From Linanthus parryae (Eukaryota > Streptophyta > Magnoliopsida > Ericales > Polemoniaceae), in NCBI GenBank assembly GCA_023055425.1, contig JALGPY010000005.1:82563495-82627494 (forward strand): 64,000 bases of DNA, given 5' to 3'. Positions 21,330 to 31,547 of the stretch are shown here, one piece after another. Each line of letters begins with the position of its first letter. Positions within the stretch are counted from its first letter, which is position 1. The translations under genes and the position numbers were made by a program. The notes beneath the pieces are model-generated. The model was not told the origin of the DNA. It saw nothing but the letters and a program-made list of their open reading frames with translations, and ran no database searches.

Positions 21330-22940
21330 TCATAATTCCTTAATAAGAGTTATTCTACGTGCATTCTACATTGTTATTTATGTGTGTTTCGGTGCAAAGT
21401 GATGAATTTCAGGCTTATTTGAAGAGAAAATGCTCTTTATGATGTTTTATAGCTTAAACATACAATCCGGGTGTTTCTTGAATAGTTTTAGGCATGATTT
21501 GCATGATTCTGTCATATTTGATCTTCGCGGTTGTGTTCGTCTTGTGATTTACAGGAACATTGCATGAGGAGATCAAGCGGAGAGAAGAAACGAACTTCAG
21601 AAGTCAAGAGGAAGCAAGAGAAGCAGAGTTAGAGGAGCAAAACTGACCAACCTTCACTATATTGATGATATCTTGATTTCTACAATACCTGCTATAGTGA
21701 GACCATTTCCAAATGAAATTATACTCAAAGATATTTCCAACAGTAGGTCACGAAGCTCAATCAAAGTTCGGACGAGAAAGTTATGGTCCGTCGAAGTTGA
21801 CGCAAAAACAAAGAAAATATGATAAAGTTGCACAGGACCAGTGTGCACTATTTGGGCTGTATATAGATTTAAATATAACATTTTGGGGAAAGACCTACTC
21901 CATTAGAAAATAGACATCCAGGAATTTCCAAAAATATAAGATAGGCCCCAAACGGAGTCCAGATGAGGGAGAAAAGACCCGTGCAAGATCAGCTTATGAA
22001 ATCTATCCGAGAATTGCAAACTAGAGGGACTAAATTGCAAATTCGGCCAAAATACATTAAAAATCGTGCCCAAACCTATACATCACGATTTATTAAACCT
22101 AGAGGGAAGGTTAGGCTGCTGGATACAAGGAAGAACACGTTGGAGGAAGGCTTGGAGCTTGGAGTTCGTCGTGCGAGCAAGGATTTCATCGTTTGATCTC
22201 TCTTTTCTATCTTTTTCATTATTTTTGATATTGATCACATAAATTCATCGTGTTGATCATGAATCTCAGTAGCTAAGTTAAATATCAAGATTTATCAATG
22301 GTAGCTAGGGTTTGAAGCCGTCTTGGCGAATTATGAAGTTGATTCACATTTTACCTAAACTTAATTGATGATGAATGTTTATGCTATGCTTGATTTATAT
22401 ACTTAATACTATCGTTTCTATTGTTTGACGTCTCAATAAGATGATCATAGGTAGAGAATTTTAGAGGAATCAATATTTGCTACCCTGAAAATTGAACCTT
22501 GCACTAGTCGTATCTAGAGTTGATTAATCTTTCTAGTTAACTAGAACTAAGAGTAGAACACAAGAACATAATGCTATTTAGACTTACATAGGCTAGAGGA
22601 ATCAGGTGTGTTCCTCTAAATATAGAATTTGGTTGAGGAATTTTCAAAGTACCCTTGCTTGTTTGGCAAATAAAGTCATCATCCATGTTTCAGAACGTAA
22701 TTCGTGAACGGTTGAGACCTAGTGAACATACAGAAAATCCTGATAGTCGTCTCATATTACTCTCAAATTTAATAATTAGCTTCTTATTTAAAATTTCTTA
22801 TTTATTAAAAATCCAAATTGCTTACCCACATTAAAGTTAATCATCCTAGTTGATTCAGGACAAGTCGTCCGGGATTCGACAACACAATCTTCTACATTTA
22901 TTACTAGAGCGATAACTGCACACTTTCAGAAATTATATCA
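21330..22940 (+). repeat. Right (3') LTR of Athila-like element
   Basis: It begins TCATAATTCCTT (the G of TG is lost) and ends AAATTATATCA. It aligns by eye with the left LTR throughout, with differences every 15-30 bases in places, so insertion is not recent. Confidence 0.9.
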
Positions 22941-23229
22941 CACACCAATCAAACAAATCATTGATTTGTATGTCATCACAAAGTACGTTTGGGGGAACAA
23001 GTCTGCGTCGTCTGTCAAGTAATGATAGTGTAATACGATCTCTTAGTAGACTTATGATAACCACCCATTCTAACCGAAACTTCTTCCTTCAATGACTTTA
23101 CAGTAGTGCCTTTGCATATCTTGAAATGTGTTGTCTTCAATCTGTCACCCAAGTATTTTTGCCTACCTTCGAAAAATCACATGCACTGTTCCAGATGAAA
23201 AGTACTCCTATTCTCTTCACCATCTCTAT
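22941..23229 (-). pseudogene. MULE transposase N-terminal part, upstream of Athila insertion
   Basis: On the minus strand a possible ATG at 23223 leads to sequence with stops. The clearest part is YLGDRLKTTHFKICKG, then RRRRLVPPNVLCDDIQINDLFDW just before 22941, like the LVPLxVxDDxDVxxMF segment near the N-terminus of plant MULE transposases. The reading continues at 16617 on the other side of the Athila-like element, which supports interruption of one gene. Frame breaks are present. Confidence 0.6.
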
Positions 23230-23575
23230 CATATATAAAATAATTTGACATGTTAGAGGATAACCATGATTGATAATGGTTTAATTTCTAATAATTAGGG
23301 TTTAGTTTTTAGGGTTTAAGAATCACCATGAGAGATAATGGTGTTTTTAATAATTAGGATTTAGGGATTGAAGAAAGAGACGACCAAATCACTACAAGGT
23401 TGTATTGAATGAAGACAGAGACGACTGAGACGATCTTCAAGGTCGTTTGGGAAAACCACCGAGGCAACCCGGACGACCTAGACGACCCAGATAACCTGTA
23501 CTCGATCTTATGCAAGAGAGAGATGAGCTAGCAACTCATCTGGGTTACACAGAATGGATTACATATACGAACTAG

Positions 23576-23800
23576 ACAAACCAAACTCCTAAATGCCTCC
23601 ATTGTGGATTCATTGTGGTGGAATTTGATATGGAGACAACTGAACACTCATCCGATGGGGAAGACGAAGAAGACACGGCTCACTGTGCTTCACCGGAGAA
23701 GATGCCATCTCCTCCGCAAAAAAGAAAGAGAGATGAGAGTGATAGTAAGGATTGGAGCCCAGATGTCTTTCCCTATTATATGAAGAAACCAAAAATGTAA
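23576..23800 (+). other. Unrecognised short coding-like segment
   Basis: After a stop at 23573 the frame stays open for 75 codons to a TAA at 23798-23800. It reads CLHCGFIVVEFDMETTEHSS, an acidic DGEDEEDT, then a basic nuclear-signal-like PPQKRKRDESDSKDWSP and a C-terminal FPYYMKKPKM. Composition looks like a nuclear protein C-terminus, maybe of a transposase or a host gene. No family is recognised and no start codon is favoured; GTG/ATG codons exist near 23615-23630. Confidence 0.3.
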
Positions 23801-24092
23801 TTTCTTTAAGTTTTTTAATTTTTTATCTCAGAAGTGTTATTTTTTTGTATTTTTGTTCAATTTAAGTATTCTATGAAGAGAAACTGTTTCTTCAAGTTTT
23901 TATCTCAATTGTTTGTTTCGTCAAGGTCGTTTGGGTAATCCATTTCGTCCAGTTGGTCTGGGTAATCCAGTTCACTCAGACAGAGACAAACTAGAAAATC
24001 CTCCTCAAACAACCAAGGTCTAGTTTGTCTGGGTCGTCTTGGTCGTCTGGGTCGTCTATGTTTCCAAGGATCTTTTCCCAGACAAATTGTTA

Positions 24093-24180
24093 GGTCGTCT
24101 CGGTCTTCATCACTTGTTTCTTTCACTACAAGTGATGAAGACCGAGACGACCAAGCCCATTGTGTACTTGTCTCGGTCTT
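24093..24180. repeat. Perfect 25-bp inverted repeat plus third arm
   Basis: Arms 24093-24117 and 24128-24152 are perfect reverse complements (GGTCGTCTCGGTCTTC... ) around a 10-base loop. A third piece at 24170-24180 (GTCTCGGTCTT) is complementary to 24138-24148, so the middle arm could pair on either side. GTCGTCTGGG-type short repeats surround it (23452-23500, 24021-24075). CACTACAAG, as in CACTA-type ends, occurs at 23391 and 24124. It may be abutting ends of small DNA transposons. Confidence 0.75.
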
Positions 24181-25439
24181 AACTCAAATCGTCCCTAACG
24201 AGTGTTACATTGGCAAAACCTGAATGGATAACAGAGAAGACCATAGATGAACATGAACACAGTGAACACGGTAGAAACCATAAATTTTAACTAATAGGCA
24301 TCATGATGATAAAACACAACATATACAAGAATCTGAAAAAATTTAGAGTATACTTGGACTCTTATTGAGGAGGTTCAAGAACAAAGGATATGAGAGACTT
24401 AGAGAGAAAATGTGAGAACTTGATAAAAACAAAAGCAACTGAGTGTGACAAATGAGAAGTTTCGATGCCATTAAGGTTGGAGGGCTGAAATCCTAAATGA
24501 TACAGTTGGAGTAATTTCTAACTCACTTTGTTTATAGAGAGATAAAGCAGATGACAGTGAAAGTTTTTAGTGAGAGAAAAAAATGGTAGGGTTTTGAATG
24601 TTAGGGTTGCAAGGGTATTGGTGTCATTCAACTAATTTTTAGTCTGACAAGTTCAGACCACTTGCTGCTAACAACTTTGTTAGCAATCAACTACCCCAGC
24701 CGGGTAGATTGCAAAGACCAACTTCGGCCATGGGTATAAACAAAATACATTTTGACAGAAATGCATTTAGACAATTTCCCCCTTGACACAAGTATCGGTG
24801 ATGGCTCATGAGTAATTGGTGACTTTTTGCACTACCTCGAACCTGCTGATTGTGGTCGTTTGGGAATTATTGTTTTTGATTTGAAATCAGGATTTTAAGA
24901 TTTCTAAAGGCCTGGTGATGGCATTTCGTGATTCCTCTACGTATTACCTCCTCAATTCAGGCTTTTCAGCCACGACACTTGGGGATTCATCTAGTTCTGG
25001 AAATTGTTTCAATTCGGTGTTAGTATTACTCCACTGCTTTGGGTTTGTGATTACGTCGGGTGATTCAAGTATTTTTTGTAGCTTCTTCTTGACATCTGAT
25101 GGTAGAGTATGATTCTTACTCGCCGTATTATCTCAATCATTCGAATATGCTTGATTTGTATGCTACGTGAAGTATTGCGAAAATATGGTGAAGTTTAGTT
25201 TGTTCAATTCAACTTCTACAGATTTCAGTTCAGTATTTTTGGTCGATGAAGTTATAGTTATCTTCATGTTGAGCTTCGGTGTAGAAGGAAATAACAATTT
25301 TGCATAATTTCTAATGATGCTACCTATTGACCCTGAAATTTGTAATGAAAAAGGTTCAGTATATCTGGTACTGGCTATTTGGTCAGCTGCATTGTTTTAT
25401 TTGTTGGGAAATACTCCTGCATATTATCTCTCTTACTCT
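24181..25439. other. Non-coding stretch before PRAF gene fragment
   Basis: No protein or RNA gene is recognised. A short palindrome GCTAACAACTTTGTTAGC lies near 24667-24686. The part after 24780 could be decayed intron or upstream sequence of the following gene fragment, but nothing shows this. Confidence 0.4.
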
Positions 25440-26119
25440 TTGGAGGTACTATCTAGTCTAGTTAAATTAGTTGCATGTGGAGAATTTCCACTGTTGTGCG
25501 GTTACAGTATCTTGTGAACTTTGCACCTGGGGAGATGGAACATATAAGGTCAGTCTTGTTTGTCCTGTTACTGATGTTAGCAATTGGATAGCAAGGATAT
25601 GTGATCATCTTGATCATCTTCAACTTTCTTTCGTGACTTGTGGTCCATGGCATATATCCTTGGTTACTTCCACAAGTCAACTATTTGCATTCAGGTATGG
25701 AAATTTATGTGTCTTGGGTTGTGGAGAGAGGATAAGTGTTTCATACAAAAGAGAAATTGAATCTTTTTCAGGTTTGAGTATGACATATGTGGCATTTGGG
25801 GCGTGGTATATCGCAGCTACTGTGGAGGTAAATGTTGCTCAGTCTAGTCCAAGTGTTCTTCCGGTAAATTATTTACATTGGGTGATGGAGATAAAGGTCG
25901 GCTTGGACATGGAGACAAAGAACCTCAACATATATGTGTGTGCCAGCACTTATTTACTATAACTTTCACAAAATTGCTTATGGTCACAGTTTAACTGTGG
26001 GGTCGACAATCTCAGGGAAAATTATTACGATTGGAAGCATTGTCTATCGTCAACTAGGAATTCCCCAGTTGATTGGAAAGTTACCTTCTGTGGTGGAAGA
26101 TAAGCTTTTAATGGAATCA
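25440..26119 (+). pseudogene. RCC1-repeat fragment of a PRAF-type gene
   Basis: PRAF proteins of plants combine PH, RCC1 repeats, FYVE and a BRX-like coiled coil. Here several RCC1 blades are legible across frames: KLVACGEF, CELCTWGDGTYK, VSNWIARICDHL, SFVTCGPWHISLVTSTSQLF, YGNLCVLGCGERISVS, SMTYVAFGAWYIAATVEVNV and [18 protein letters not shown] followed by [21 protein letters not shown]. Order and spacing follow PRAF RCC1 repeats. Lost bases and stops break each blade. No PH domain is seen upstream. It is a gene fragment, not a working gene. Confidence 0.8.
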
Positions 26120-26829
26120 TGTCATTTTGATGAAAACAAAGGCAAGTCAGATAAGGCCGACCTATGGTTTTTCAAATCGACAACGCCATCTAACATTGAT
26201 CTAATTGAGAAATTGGATAACAGCGCAGCCAGGGAAGAAAGTTGATGTGAAGAGCATTGTAAACATGGCTCGTCTGACTTTCGATAAGGATGGTCCGTTA
26301 TTGGTTTTAGCATGTGAAAGGGACACTATATCAGTCACAAGTGCAAAAAAGAGATTAGCACCTTCTGCACAAGAGCAAGTTCCTCGTTCTCGTTGGAATT
26401 TGATTAGTCCACAGGAACCTCCAGATAGGAATGTTGATTTCGCCACACTAAGGAGTGCAGCCATATCATGGCATGAAAATCTTTCGCCTATGTCTACGCC
26501 TTTACATGTGGTTAACATTGGAGGGCCAATGAGTTGTTGTCGCTATGGTGTGGATCTTACGAAGCAGTTAGTATCCTCCATGCTCAGTGTGTTAGTAACT
26601 GTGGAAGTGCTAGAATATCTTTCTTGAGGAGAACCTCTAAAGAGGTTGCCAACATATTAATGAAAGTACTTGGGATTCATCCTAAAGATAACATATGGAA
26701 TGGTGAAGATCCAAACCCACACATGGGGCATCTGGCTTGGGCTGATGATCTTGTCATTACAGTTAACTATGTCAGTATGTTGGGGAAGCTAACACATTCC
26801 CGTTAGTTCATCCCTCTCAAGCGCCACGT
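26120..26829 (+). pseudogene. Unrecognised coding-like block between PRAF pieces
   Basis: About 100 codons stay open with protein-like wording (VNMARLTFDKDGPLLVLACE, then KKRLAPSAQEQVPRSRWNL, SPQEPPDRNVDFATLRSAA, ISWHENLSPMSTPLHVVNI), followed in another frame by SKEVANILMKVLGIHPKDN. I do not recognise the family. It is not RCC1 or FYVE and so may be a third captured gene fragment. Confidence 0.35.
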
Positions 26830-26909
26830 GTGTTACACATGAAATATGCGGGTATGTCTACAACTACAAACTTACGAAAAACTGTTCACAATCTCGTGTT
26901 AATTCTCCT

Positions 26910-27050
26910 GTATCACCTTTATTACAAAATTATCACTGATAGTGTGAAGAAAGTAAATGAACTATTGAGTCATGAAGTTCATGGATTATGTGCACACGTT
27001 GGGATCCTAAAACATCAATGTGAAGAGAAAGATTTGGATAATCATAAATA
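26910..27050 (+). pseudogene. BRX-proximal coiled-coil fragment of PRAF-type gene
   Basis: The frame gives TDSVKKVNELLSHEVHGLCA and ILKHQCEEKDLD. This matches the heptad pattern at the end of PRAF proteins (SxKKxNExLxxEVxxLxxxV). It follows an SPVSPLLQ-like Ser/Pro piece in another frame. The FYVE domain between RCC1 and this point is not recognisable. Confidence 0.6.
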
Positions 27051-27051
27051 A

Positions 27052-27815
27052 GAAAGCAAAGTTCAAGAAGCTTTGGCTCTTGCTCATCAGTGTTCACTTG
27101 CTATACAGAAAACCATGTTTTCTCTTTCTATAATAGTGGATTGCAATTTCTTTTGGCGCTGCTTGAAATAACAAATGTGAAGTAACAACGAGATGGATCA
27201 AAAGAACTGTACGGAGTGGCTATCAAGTACAATGCACTTTCCCCCGTAGATGGTGCCCTTCTATTGCCAATGCCACAGGTGTATATTTTTTTAGGAGATT
27301 TTATTTTGAGGAGATTTATTTTTTGAGGAGAGCCACAGGTGTATCTTGGTGAGAAGTATGTTAACAACTTAACAATGTTGGACATTACAGTTTTGGTTGA
27401 AGGCATGCGGTCTTGTGCTCTTTGGGTTTGTCTACTTGCTTCATCTGATGCCTTTCGTGCTATGTTTGACTATGGTCATCAGAAAAAGGGTGCCAAGGAT
27501 GTCGAGAATCCAAATATCCGATGGGAAGTCTTGTTGTTGATCATATATACATACAGAGAATATGTGAATGTTTGTTTAGATATTGCGCAAGAGCCTTTAG
27601 GTGAACCTGATCAGTATCAGTTGGGAGTTCTCAAACGCCTTTGTGAGTAAACTATTGCACAGGAAATCTCTGTGGATAATATTCCACTGATGTTCGTGTT
27701 TTCGAAGGCTTTCAATGCGAAAACATTGCGACATGCTTGCATCCTGTTTATTTTGGAGAAATTTGACAAGTTAATCCTTATGCCATGGACTAAGTATGAT
27801 ACTGGGGAGTTTCAT
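27052..27815 (+). pseudogene. ARM-end and BTB domain fragment of an ARIA-type gene
   Basis: ARIA-type plant proteins have armadillo repeats and a C-terminal BTB/POZ domain that acts as ubiquitin-ligase adaptor. Legible pieces in order: VQEALALAHQCSLAIQKT (last ARM repeat), LLALLEITNVKQQRDGSKEL, YNALSPVDGALLLPMPQ, then VYLGEKYVNNLTMLDITVLV, CLLASSDAFRAMFDYG, NPNIRWEVLLLIIYTY, DQYQLGVLKRLCE, TIAQEISVDNIPLMFVFSKA and LRHACILFILEKFDKLILMP. A 70-base gap with a repeated CCACAGGTGTAT at each end may be an intron trace. A stop after RLCE and frameshifts make it a pseudogene. It runs straight into copia RNase H. Confidence 0.85.
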
Positions 27816-28086
27816 TTCAAGCACCAACCACCTACTCTCTTATATTGTGATAGCTCTTCAACTATGGACACTGACCAATGCCATATTCCATTCCATAGTG
27901 ACTTATATTCTCCTCCTTTTTTTTTTCGTTCGTTGGAGTGCTATCATGTTGCATCACACCTTCAGTGAAGTCCACGTTAAAAATCTACTGACCAAGCTAT
28001 TTGTAGTCAATCTGTTTCTCTTTGCTTAGCAAGTTGAAGGTGGTAGAACCCCCTTGAACTTTAAGGGGCATATTATAAATAACAAG
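27816..28086 (+). pseudogene. Copia RNase H C-terminal end
   Basis: Directly after the ARIA piece the sequence gives PPTLLYCDSSST, NAIFHS, then LHHTFSEVHVKNLLTKLFVV and, in the next frame, SKLKVVEPPLNF. This is the end of copia RNase H (CDN...NPIFHxRTKHI...IPSExxxADLLTKPL...LRSKLxV). A purine run TTAAGGGGCA precedes the LTR. Several frame changes are present. Confidence 0.75.
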
Positions 28087-28243
28087 TGTTGACTATTTTC
28101 TTTAAGTATTTTTATTTTGCCTTGCACTAAGATAAGCCTATTAAAAGGCTCTTTGTCCTTCATTCTCAAATAATAATAAATCACTATCGTTTATCTCTCT
28201 CTCACACACTCTCCCCTCGTTCTCGTCTATCAATTCTAATAGT
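28087..28243 (+). repeat. Short copia 3' LTR
   Basis: It starts TGTTGACTATTTTC just after the RNase H end and purine run. It has a CT-rich stretch and ends near TCAATTCTAATA; a CA end is not evident. About 160 bp, in line with small copia LTRs. Confidence 0.5.
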
Positions 28244-28421
28244 GGAAAAGAGCACATTCCTTTATGTTGTCCCAATTGGTTCAATAAATTTCGAATCAAG
28301 GTTTGTTAGTGAGAGGGCTTCACAATGTTGGTGGGCTGAGTTTGTGGAAGAAGAAGAAGAAGAAAAGAGAAAAATAAGAGCAAGAGATAGAGAGTTTTAA
28401 AAAACATTGAAAAGGGGTTTT

Positions 28422-30071
28422 TATAGGGTTTTGATGCAGGTAACGCATAAGAATAACAATAAATAAATTCCTGATCAAAGCCCTCCACAGGTCGCAGGGA
28501 AGCATTCATAACGTGATAAGGGATAAACAATTGTGAACCTTGTTTGTTCGCTAGATCACAACGTAGAATGATGTCCACGTCTCTAAAAGTATCCACACCT
28601 AGGATTTCAAGATGGAATCCCCTTCACGTATTAGTGCTAGCTACGCGAAAAAGGAGGCAGAATGATCACGCAAAACGGAGAAATCGGGGTCGTGCCACCT
28701 GGTGGCCGGCGGCAAGGGGCAAACAGGTAAGGGGACGCCTCTTGGCCGTCTCTCTCCTTGCTCTGTTATTCTCTTACTGATAACTTATGAGAAATAATAA
28801 GCTAGGGTTGCCCTTTTATAGTTAATAACACCTTATTAGCTACGAACTTTCCCCAATACTAATCTTGCCCATACACGGATTAGTCCACTTTGCAATTAGT
28901 CCAACTAACTTTGCATGTGATTGCGTTTTGATCCTTTTGATTAATTAGTCCAACTAATTAATATCTAAATTCAGATTAATTCATAAGGTGTGTGACCCGG
29001 TAGGTTTCTACTTAGTTGGTAGTAACAATTACAAATATAGGGCGGTGTCTAGCAACACATCTATGACACATAACTAACAGAAATAGTCAGTGATCCGACA
29101 AACTATGTGCCCAGTGTTTCCGTGTTTTATATATTCCTTTGTCTCTGTATCTGGATTGGACACGGGACATAAGTGTGACACTCGTATACCCAATCCATAG
29201 TTTCTCGATTCTGGGGATAGGCTTATCTATACAGATAACATCAATATCCAATATTGATTTATCTGAGTCTAGCCAGACATTTCATAAGAACTACCCCTCG
29301 AGTGACCGTGAATATTTACGCCCATTATGTAGGAGGGACAAATCCTCTCTGCAACACTACCATCTCTCATCTTGCTTCCTATCATGCCCAATTACTATCT
29401 TTAAAGTAACCCAGTTACGACATAACGTTTGATAATATAAAAACATGATATTTCACAACTATAGTATCTAGTGACTTCAAGTCTAAGGATTACAACACCA
29501 TTGTCACTACGAGAAGCAATTGTGATATTAACATAATTTATAAGTAGCCTTCTCGTGGTGGGTCAATCCAGTATGCTATTACTCCTAATTCATACCCATG
29601 TGTTAGACTTGACATCCCCATATAAATGTACCCACATACTAGTCTCGATGTAATACAGTCATCCTATTAACCGTAGTACTCCCTCTGTCCCATATTAAGG
29701 TAGTGGAAAAAGAAGTCAAAAGAATCATGCACTACCAAAATTACCCTTACATATTTAATGATGATAGTACATGTGGATGCGTGGATCTGTATAGAAATAC
29801 TACCATCATGTTATTAATGAAGGGTAATTGTGGAAAAGTAGTGGTAAAAGTGGTTGTGATTTCAAAGAAGACAAACATTTTGGGACAGGGCGAAATGGAA
29901 AACAGGACAAACAAAATGGGACGGAGGGAGTACTCGATTAGGGATTTTTAGTAAAATAACATTTATATTCTAAGGACTTCATTCATATTGTTATCTCCAT
30001 ATCGATAACATAATGAATAGTAAATCCATATAAATATCACGAGTAATTGATTGCCTAGGCATAATCCAACA
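28422..30071 (-). repeat. 3' LTR of minus-strand copia element, with MITE inside
   Basis: It aligns with 35211-36611 along its length except for the 250-base insertion at 29679-29930. The plus strand begins TATAGGGTTTTGATGC (partner: TGTAGGGTTTTGATGC) and ends ATAATCCAACA. PPT sequence lies directly at 30072-30081. Confidence 0.9.
29679..29930. mobile_element. Stowaway-type MITE, 252 bp, TA target duplication
   Basis: The ends CTCCCTCTGTCCC and GGGACGGAGGGAG form a 13-base terminal inverted repeat with one mismatch, the Stowaway (Tc1/mariner) signature. TA stands on both sides (29677-29678, 29931-29932). The sister LTR has the uninterrupted site (TAGTACTCGACTAG near 36464-36477), proving insertion after the copia element. 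Confidence 0.95.
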
Positions 30072-31500
30072 GTCTCCCACTTGCACTAGAGTCAATTTGG
30101 TGCATCGTATGCCTATTGATCTAGCGTGGTCTCACGCTTACGCTGCACAAGCGGTTTGGTAAGAGAGACATTTGCTGGTACTTTGCATAAATTCACATAT
30201 TCTCTATCGACAATCGAACGAGATAGAATCTTCGGAGTATGTGCATCTGATGCAGCATTATACTCAGTTCCATGTGATAGAATCAGCAACTGAATCTTGC
30301 CTTGAACCTTTCCATCTCAAAGTTCTTCCAATAAGGAAAAACAAAAATTGACTATGATCTGAATCATCTTTGTCGAATTGGAAGTTCGTATCAGTGTAAC
30401 CCTTTACAGTGAACCCTTCCTATCCTCCATTTATCAATAATTCATCCTTAGTTCTTCTCAAGTACTCAAGGATATTCTTGATAGCTATCCAGTGACTCTC
30501 ACCCAGATTTGACTGGTACCTTTGTCATGCTCAGATGACATTTCCGTCCTAGTACATAATATGGCGTATCTAGTCAATCTTATTCATACGGTCCTTTCTG
30601 AATCTAATTGGACAATTAGTCCTCCTAACACTAATTCCATGTGACATAGGTAAGAATATATATTCTTGCATGTTGAACCGCTTCAAAATCTCTGTCAATA
30701 TATGTACTTTGACTTAAGTTGGGCAACCTTTCTTGGTCTATCCCCATAAATCTTTATTAGTCACTTCACCAAAGTTTGTCATTGAAAATCGATTCCCTAG
30801 CCAATATTTAACAGATTGAGAGTATGGAAATCATTCCCAATGATTAGTATGTCGTCCATATACAAGACCAGAAGTGTAACTGTGATTCCACTAACCTTCT
30901 TGTAAACACAAGCTTCATCTTCATTATTGATGGAACCAAACACTTTGATTGCATCATTAAATCAAATATTACAACTCCAGAAGCTTGCTTCGATCTCTAG
31001 ATATATCGTTGTAACTTACATACCTTTTGGGCATGCTCAAGATCGATAAAATCTTTGGATGTGTCATACACATCCTCAAGGAGGTTTTTTTATCTATCTC
31101 CCGAATTGTGCAAGCTACAATTGCAAGCAAAATGTGAATGAATTTAAGCATCGCAACTGGAGAAAAGATTTCATCATAGTTCATACTATGAAATCATAGG
31201 AAACATTTAGCCACCAATCGTCCCTTAAAAGTAATCCCATTAACATCCATGTCGGTTTTCTTAAAACCCACTTGCACCCTATGGGTCTTACCATTTCAGG
31301 TGGTTCCACGAAAGTCCATACTTTGTTGGTATACATGGATCCCATTTCGTATCTCAAGGCTCCAAGCCATTTCTATGGCCCACTTGTGGCCTCCTCATAG
31401 TTTGTTTGCTCATCTTGATAGATAAATCCATATTTCGTCGGTCCTTGACGTATCCTACCTTATTTACGAGGTTCATGTGTTACCTGAGCAGGTTTCTCCC
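30072..31500 (-). pseudogene. Copia RT and RNase H remnants
   Basis: A 30.07-30.6 kb part parallels the RNase H coding sequence at 45.6-46.2 kb but is full of indels. At 31184-30969 the RT piece MNYDEIFSPVAMLKFIHILL is legible, the DETFSPVVK-type block of copia RT. No catalytic YVDD is readable in frame. PPT lies at 30072-30081. Confidence 0.6.
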
Positions 31501-31547
31501 AAACACCTTGTGATCCTTTTCTCATGTTCCATGAAAGGATCAACATT

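Larger units (their letters stand above)
16618..22940 (+). mobile_element. Complete non-autonomous Athila-like LTR element (6.3 kb)
   Basis: Two long direct repeats (16618-18226 and 21330-22940, 1609 and 1611 bp) flank a 3.1-kb interior. A tRNA-Asp-like PBS (TGGGCACCG...) lies six bases after the left LTR and a polypurine stretch (AAGTGTGGGGGAATT) lies directly before the right one. The wording near the 3' part (GGCACTTGTTGGGAGGCAACC) is familiar from Athila-type elements. No gag, protease, RT or integrase is present; the only coding signal is one acidic ORF. Flanks CTTAC and CACAC agree at three of five bases, consistent with an eroded target duplication. It splits a MULE transposase gene. 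Confidence 0.88.

Noticed and set aside
24093..24152. MicroRNA precursor
   Set aside because: A perfect 25-base stem with a 10-base loop is too short for a usual plant precursor, and surrounding repeats suggest transposon ends.
26700..26780. LAWADDLVI as a LINE reverse transcriptase FADD motif
   Set aside because: No other RT block is seen around it; the likeness is limited to a few residues.
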